From Bordetella parapertussis (GTDB lineage: Bacteria > Acidobacteriota > Terriglobia > Bryobacterales > Bryobacteraceae), in the NCBI GenBank assembly GCA_943328975.2, contig CALQCC020000009.1, positions 1 to 64,000 on the forward strand: a stretch of DNA of 64,000 nt, written 5' to 3'. Both the position numbers and the translations under genes were made by a program. The notes under the pieces were generated by a model. It was given only the letters and a program-made list of their open reading frames with translations. It did not search any database and was not told the DNA's origin. This document shows, piece after piece, positions 60,393 to 64,000 of the stretch. Each line of letters begins with the position of its first letter. The stretch's first letter is position 1.

Positions 60393-61277
60393 TCAGAGTT
60401 TGAGCGTTTTTAGGTAGGCACGGAAGTCCGCACCCAAGTCGTGACGCTTCAGCGCGAACTCCACCGTTGCGCGCAGGAAGCCTTGCTTGTCGCCCGCATC
60501 GTAACGTGTTCCATCGAAGCGATAGCCGTAGATGGGACGGCTGCGCAATTGATGCTTCAACGCATCGGTCAACTGCAACTCTCCACCTGAACCAGGCGTG
60601 ATCGATTCAATCGAAGTGAAGATCTCCGGCGTCAACACATAGCGACCAATGATCGCCAAGTTCGACGGCGCATCTTCTGCCTTCGGCTTCTCCACCATGT
60701 TGCGAATGCGATACAGTCGTCCGTTGCCCGATGAATCTGGAATCAACTCCGCATCCACTACTCCGTACGCGGAGATATGGTCGCGCGGAACTTCCATCAA
60801 TGCGACGACGGGAGCGCCGTAGAACTCGTAGACGTCCAGCATCTGCCGCAACGCTGGAACCTCCGCGTCAATGATGTCGTCCGAGAGAATCACCGAAAAC
60901 GGTTCTTCGCCCACCAGTTCGCGCGAACGCAACACCGCGTGACCCAACCCCAATGCTTCTTTTTGCCGCACGTACGCCACGTTGATCAAGTCGGAAACTT
61001 GGCGCACGGTGGCAAGTAGATCCTTCTTGCCGCGCGACTCGAGCAGATGCTCCAGCTCAAAGCTGACGTCGAAATGATCTTCGATGGCCGCCTTGCCGCG
61101 TCCAGTCACGATGATGATGTTCTGGATGCCGGAATGAATCGCCTCTTCGACGCCGTACTGAATCAACGGCTTATCGACCAGCGGCAGCATCTCTTTGGGC
61201 ATCGCCTTGGTGGCGGGCAGAAAACGCGTACCCAAACCAGCGGCGGGGAAAACGGCCTTACGGACTTTGGCAATCAT
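60393..61277 (-). CDS. galU: UTP-glucose-1-phosphate uridylyltransferase
   Basis: A 294-residue nucleotidyltransferase making UDP-glucose for glycans. Motifs: VFPAAGLGTRFLPATKAMPKEMLPLVDKPLIQYGVEEA, SVILSDDIIDAE, NMVEKPKAEDAPSNLAIIGRYVL and GGELQLTDAL. It will supply the glycosyltransferase at 56164 among others. A TACTAT box seven bases before the ATG gives a leaderless transcript. Ends near the minigene terminator. Confidence 0.96.
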   Translation of the reverse strand: MIAKVRKAVFPAAGLGTRFLPATKAMPKEMLPLVDKPLIQYGVEEAIHSGIQNIIIVTGRGKAAIEDHFDVSFELEHLLESRGKKDLLATVRQVSDLINVAYVRQKEALGLGHAVLRSRELVGEEPFSVILSDDIIDAEVPALRQMLDVYEFYGAPVVALMEVPRDHISAYGVVDAELIPDSSGNGRLYRIRNMVEKPKAEDAPSNLAIIGRYVLTPEIFTSIESITPGSGGELQLTDALKHQLRSRPIYGYRFDGTRYDAGDKQGFLRATVEFALKRHDLGADFRAYLKTLKL

Positions 61278-61284
61278 TGTTTCT

Positions 61285-61290
61285 ATAGTA
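61285..61290 (-). promoter_or_regulatory. Candidate -10 box for galU (leaderless)
   Basis: On the minus strand TACTAT, seven bases (AGAAACA), then the ATG at 61277. An ATGACG about 18 bases before it may be a partial -35. Confidence 0.48.
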
Positions 61291-61324
61291 TTCGGCGGTG
61301 AGGGGTGCCGTCATTAGGACGAAA

Positions 61325-62119
61325 CTACGGAACCGCCGCATCCACCTTCGTCGGTTCACCTTTCATGCCTTGTTCGTTGAGCACGATGATATCGACACGC
61401 CGGTTGCGACCACGGCCTTCTTCGGTATCGTTCGATGCCAGTGGAGCCGTATCCGCATAACCTGCCACCGACATTTTGCCTGTGGGAACGCCGAAACGCT
61501 CCGTCAGGATCTTCAGCAACGCGATCGCGCGGGAGGAAGACAGGTCCCAGTTGCTGTGGAAGCGCGGAGTATTGATGGGCCGCGCGTCGGTGTGTCCTTC
61601 CAGACGCACAGGATTCGGCAGCCGCGTGATCGCTGCGGCAACTTTGCCGATGCTCTCATAGGCACCCGTCGAAATCAGGTCTTCCCCTGAAGGGAACAAC
61701 GCGGCCTGTGCAAAACTGACCACCAGTCCGCGATCCGTCATGCTGATCTGGATCTCACCCTTCTTGACCTCTTCGCTCAGTTCACTCGACAGCACACGTA
61801 ACGATGGCATCAGTTCGGCGAGTTGCTGCTCGCGCCGGTCTTCGACGGTACGCGGTGCCGCAATCTCAGGAACTTTGATTTTGTCCTTACCCGGCTTCTC
61901 CGTCGGACCGTTCAGCACCGCCGCAACCATGGCGGATATGTTGTCCCCTTCCAGGGCCTTCTTCACGCCGTCGGAAACCTGCTGCGCTTTGCCCTTGTCG
62001 CCTTGTGAGGACGCGAACATCACCACGAAGAACGCAAACAGCAGCGTAATGAAGTCGGCGTAGGACACCAGCCAACGCTCATGATTCTCGTGCTCGGGAT
62101 GTTTCTTGGCGCGGGCCAC
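61325..62119 (-). CDS. motB: Flagellar motor stator protein MotB
   Basis: A 264-residue stator protein. One membrane helix carries the proton-accepting Asp in WLVSYADFITLLFAFFVVMFA. The plug and linker are followed by an OmpA-like peptidoglycan-binding domain (VRLEGHTDARPINTPRFHSNWDLSSSRAIALLKIL, RNRRVDIIVL). GTG at 62119 with AAGGGG upstream, next to the motA stop; the longer frame overlaps motA and is not used. Confidence 0.94.
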   Translation of the reverse strand: MARAKKHPEHENHERWLVSYADFITLLFAFFVVMFASSQGDKGKAQQVSDGVKKALEGDNISAMVAAVLNGPTEKPGKDKIKVPEIAAPRTVEDRREQQLAELMPSLRVLSSELSEEVKKGEIQISMTDRGLVVSFAQAALFPSGEDLISTGAYESIGKVAAAITRLPNPVRLEGHTDARPINTPRFHSNWDLSSSRAIALLKILTERFGVPTGKMSVAGYADTAPLASNDTEEGRGRNRRVDIIVLNEQGMKGEPTKVDAAVP

Positions 62120-62120
62120 C

Positions 62121-62954
62121 CTAAGCCCCTTCCGCCGCCGGCACGCCCGCTTCGGTTGCCTCACTCGAGGCTGCACCACTGCCACCCGTGAACGCTTCCA
62201 GCTTGGACCGCAGCAGCTTCGGATTCAGCCCCTCGACAATCCCGGCAATCCCTTCGGTGATCAACACCCGCCGCTTTGCCTCCGCATGCGCCCGAGCCTT
62301 GATCTTCTGCGCCATGGGAAGGAACAAGAGATTCGATAAACCCACGCCATACACCGTCGCCACAAATGCCACCGCAATCCCGTGACCAACTTCTTCGATG
62401 TCCGCCAGATTCTTCATCACTTGAATCAAGCCCATCACCGCGCCAATGATACCGATGGTGGGCGCGTAGCCACCCGCACCTTCAAAAACCTTCGCCTCGG
62501 CTTCCGCGCGTGCCTCTTCGATATCGATCTCCAGCTCCAACATCGCGCGGATCTCTTGCAGGTCGCAGCCATCCACTGCCAGCATCAACCCCTTGCGCAG
62601 AAATGGATCCTCGACCTGCCCCGCCGCTTCCTCGAGCGACACCAGCCCCATCTTGCGCGCCTGCGTCGCGTATTCGATCACTTCTTCCAATACATCGGCG
62701 ATGGGAGGCACTGGGTCTTTCACCACACCCATCATTCGCTTTAGCGATCCCTTCAACACCTTCACGGGCGTCGCCACCAGCACCGCACCCAAGGTCCCGC
62801 CCAGCACGATCATCGCCGCCGTCACCTGCGCGACGTCCGCGATCTTCCCGCCTTCCAGAACCAACCCGCCCAGAATCGCGCCCAATGCGACGACGATCCC
62901 GGCGATGGTCGCCAGATCGATTCCCCCGCTGGTCCTCTTCGCTTCGTCCGCCAT
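62121..62954 (-). CDS. motA: Flagellar motor stator protein MotA
   Basis: A 277-residue MotA with four membrane helices: LATIAGIVVALGAILGGLVLEGG, MIVLGGTLGAVLVATPVKVLKG, YAPTIGIIGAVMGLIQVMKNL and GIAVAFVATVYGVGLSNLLFLPMAQKIK. Cytoplasmic loop residues that contact FliG lie between. With MotB it forms the 5:2 ion channel turning the rotor. ATG overlaps the flbD stop (ATGA). It is the PomA/MotA type; coupling ion not deduced. Confidence 0.95.
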   Translation of the reverse strand: MADEAKRTSGGIDLATIAGIVVALGAILGGLVLEGGKIADVAQVTAAMIVLGGTLGAVLVATPVKVLKGSLKRMMGVVKDPVPPIADVLEEVIEYATQARKMGLVSLEEAAGQVEDPFLRKGLMLAVDGCDLQEIRAMLELEIDIEEARAEAEAKVFEGAGGYAPTIGIIGAVMGLIQVMKNLADIEEVGHGIAVAFVATVYGVGLSNLLFLPMAQKIKARAHAEAKRRVLITEGIAGIVEGLNPKLLRSKLEAFTGGSGAASSEATEAGVPAAEGA

Positions 62955-63151
62955 CAGCTTACCCGGATCTCGGAAAAGATGCGCCGCCGGAATTCTACAA
63001 CCTTCTCCACAACGTCCTCAGCCGCCTCGCGCACCACGTACTTCTGCCCGTTGTTCAGGCTGATCACGGTGTCCGGGGTCGTCTCGATATGTTCGATCAG
63101 ATCCGAGTTCAATATGAGAGGGGTGTGGTTGATGCGAGTGACGCGAATCAT
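62954..63151 (-). CDS. flbD: Flagellar FlbD family protein
   Basis: A 65-residue protein: MIRVTRINHTPLILNSDLIEHIETTPDTVISL, then NGQKYVVREAAEDVVEKVVEFRRRIF. The same small protein commonly precedes motA in Firmicutes, spirochaetes and acidobacteria. Function is poorly defined. ATG at 63151, with an upstream open extension to 63184 not used. First gene of flbD-motA-motB. Confidence 0.9.
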   Translation of the reverse strand: MIRVTRINHTPLILNSDLIEHIETTPDTVISLNNGQKYVVREAAEDVVEKVVEFRRRIFSEIRVS

Positions 63152-63216
63152 CGTGAGTTCGAGGATTTCTCCTACGAATCTCATCGACCATCCGAACCCA
63201 GTTTTGAGGGAACCTG

Positions 63217-63732
63217 CTAACGGAGCAGCTGCAAAATGTCCGTAAGCTCTTTGCGGACCGTATCCAACGCGGAACTCGGCACATCGAACAAGCCGGCTTG
63301 CACCTTCACTGTTTTCTTCGCCGCTGCCGTCTTGGCCCGCTTGCTGGCCGCCGTGGGCACTGGTTCCGGCTTAGCGCGCGTCTCTAGGAATTTGCGCGCG
63401 CCCTCGATCGTAAAACGCTTCTCATACAGCAACGTCTTGATCTCGAACACCAACTGTACGTCCTTGCGGCGGTACAACCGGTGCCCCGTCCCCGACTTCT
63501 TCGGACCCAGCGACGGAAACTCCGTCTCCCAGAAGCGCAACACGTAGGGCTTGATCCCGGCCAATCGCGCTACATCGCCGATGCGAAAATAGAGCTTGTC
63601 GGGAATGTCCTCGGCCTTCATCAACAGGCCGTTGGACTCGACATTGGTATCGAGCTTGGCGTCGAGCGTCGGCTCCTCGCCGGCCGCGGTTGCCGCCGCC
63701 GTTTCGCCCGTTGATGTTTCAGGGTTGTGCAT
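63217..63732 (-). CDS. MerR-family transcriptional regulator
   Basis: A 171-residue regulator. A disordered N-terminal part (1-45) is followed by a MerR HTH (FRIGDVARLAGIKPYVLRFWETEFPSL, GHRLYRRKDVQLVFEIKTLLYEKRFTIEGARKFL). The Lys/Ala-rich linker (SKRAKTAAAKKTVKVQ) and a C-terminal helix complete it; there is no metal-binding cysteine set. It resembles the MerR-like proteins often next to pheT or ihfA. It precedes flbD by 65 bases on the same strand and may regulate it. Diverges from the rRNA methyltransferase gene. Confidence 0.9.
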   Translation of the reverse strand: MHNPETSTGETAAATAAGEEPTLDAKLDTNVESNGLLMKAEDIPDKLYFRIGDVARLAGIKPYVLRFWETEFPSLGPKKSGTGHRLYRRKDVQLVFEIKTLLYEKRFTIEGARKFLETRAKPEPVPTAASKRAKTAAAKKTVKVQAGLFDVPSSALDTVRKELTDILQLLR

Positions 63733-63750
63733 GAGGGTACCCTTATTCTA

Positions 63751-64000
63751 ATGTCCTTGCTCGCAGGAATCCATCCCGTCCGGGAAGCGCTACGCGCCGG
63801 CCGCCCCCTTGACCGCGTCCTTATCGTCAAAGGAGCCGGCGGACCACGCCTCCAGGAAATCATCGAACTCTGTCGCGATCGCAAGGTCGCCGTGCGCTTT
63901 GAATCCCGCGAAGCGCTCGACCGCGCGTCTCAAAGCGCGGCCCACCAGGGCGTCGTCGCCTTCGGAGCCGCCGAGAAATTCTCCTCTTTGGAACAAACCA
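63751..64000 (+). CDS. rlmB: TrmH/RlmB-family RNA methyltransferase, N-terminal part
   Basis: 83 codons of a gene running out of the window. The visible part, LLAGIHPVREALRAGRPLDRVLIVKG and then REALDRASQSAAHQGVVAF, is the SpoU substrate-binding domain of 23S rRNA Gm2251 methyltransferase-like proteins. The SAM-binding SpoU domain should follow beyond 64000. ATG lies 18 bases from the divergent merR start, with the palindrome GGGTACCC between. Confidence 0.85.
   Translation, partial: MSLLAGIHPVREALRAGRPLDRVLIVKGAGGPRLQEIIELCRDRKVAVRFESREALDRASQSAAHQGVVAFGAAEKFSSLEQT

Overview
The window is a stretch of a Gram-negative, flagellated bacterial chromosome of roughly 60% GC by eye. It carries P- and L-ring genes, an Omp85/TamB pair and lipoprotein-type secreted proteins. 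The mix of families (DUF6152 with its usual secreted partner, DUF885 peptidase-like protein, bactofilin, HEAT-repeat secreted protein, split AtuA) points to Acidobacteriota, probably a Bryobacterales/Solibacter-like lineage. That placement is inference from gene content, not a database match. No rRNA, tRNA or CRISPR array was seen, and no gene-free gap exceeds 300 bases. The longest gaps are 7091-7322 and 36860-37081.

Layout. 1-149: right end of an IS3-family element. 188-2884: two small genes of unknown function, a dGTPase-like hydrolase and a TPR-type membrane protein. 2925-14664: a divergent flagellar locus. Leftward run flgF-flgG-flgA-flgH-flgI-flgJ, mostly with 1-4 nt stop/start overlaps; rightward fliK-flgD-flgE-fliN-fliO-fliP-fliQ-fliR-flhB, then a BON protein and a clear terminator. 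14.8-25 kb: HEAT-repeat protein, hypotheticals, dCTP deaminase, serC-serA, DUF6152 pair, ribA, a LytS-type kinase and a methyltransferase. 25-29.2 kb: three-gene operon of a soluble PRC/MgtE-N/CBS protein, an Nramp-related (NRMT-like) transporter and a DUF885 protein. 29.2-33.2 kb: leftward acyl-CoA catabolism operon (fadE, split atuA, enoyl-CoA hydratase). 33.2-37 kb: PpiC-type isomerase, infC with a tiny overlapping leader ORF, zinc-ribbon/PspC protein, obgE-rpmA-rplU. 37-49.7 kb: bactofilin, lysS, LolC/E permease, moeB, then a seven-POTRA Omp85, a SurA-N-like chaperone and TamB. 49.7-59.3 kb: ubiE/menG-aroB, a CaCA-family exchanger, dienelactone hydrolase, GMC oxidoreductase, flippase-like protein, glycosyltransferase, and two signalling proteins. 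59.3-64 kb: rlpA, a minigene for a 27-residue lysine-rich peptide, galU, flbD-motA-motB, a MerR regulator and the start of an rRNA methyltransferase (rlmB-like).

Two themes cut across the window. First, the flagellar genes at both ends (flg/fli/flh at the left, flbD-motAB at the right) make a motile cell likely, with flagellar genes dispersed. Second, many first-in-operon genes have a TAnnnT -10-like box only 6-8 bases upstream of the start codon and no Shine-Dalgarno sequence, as expected for leaderless mRNAs. The infC locus shows this on a 10-codon leader ORF that overlaps infC.
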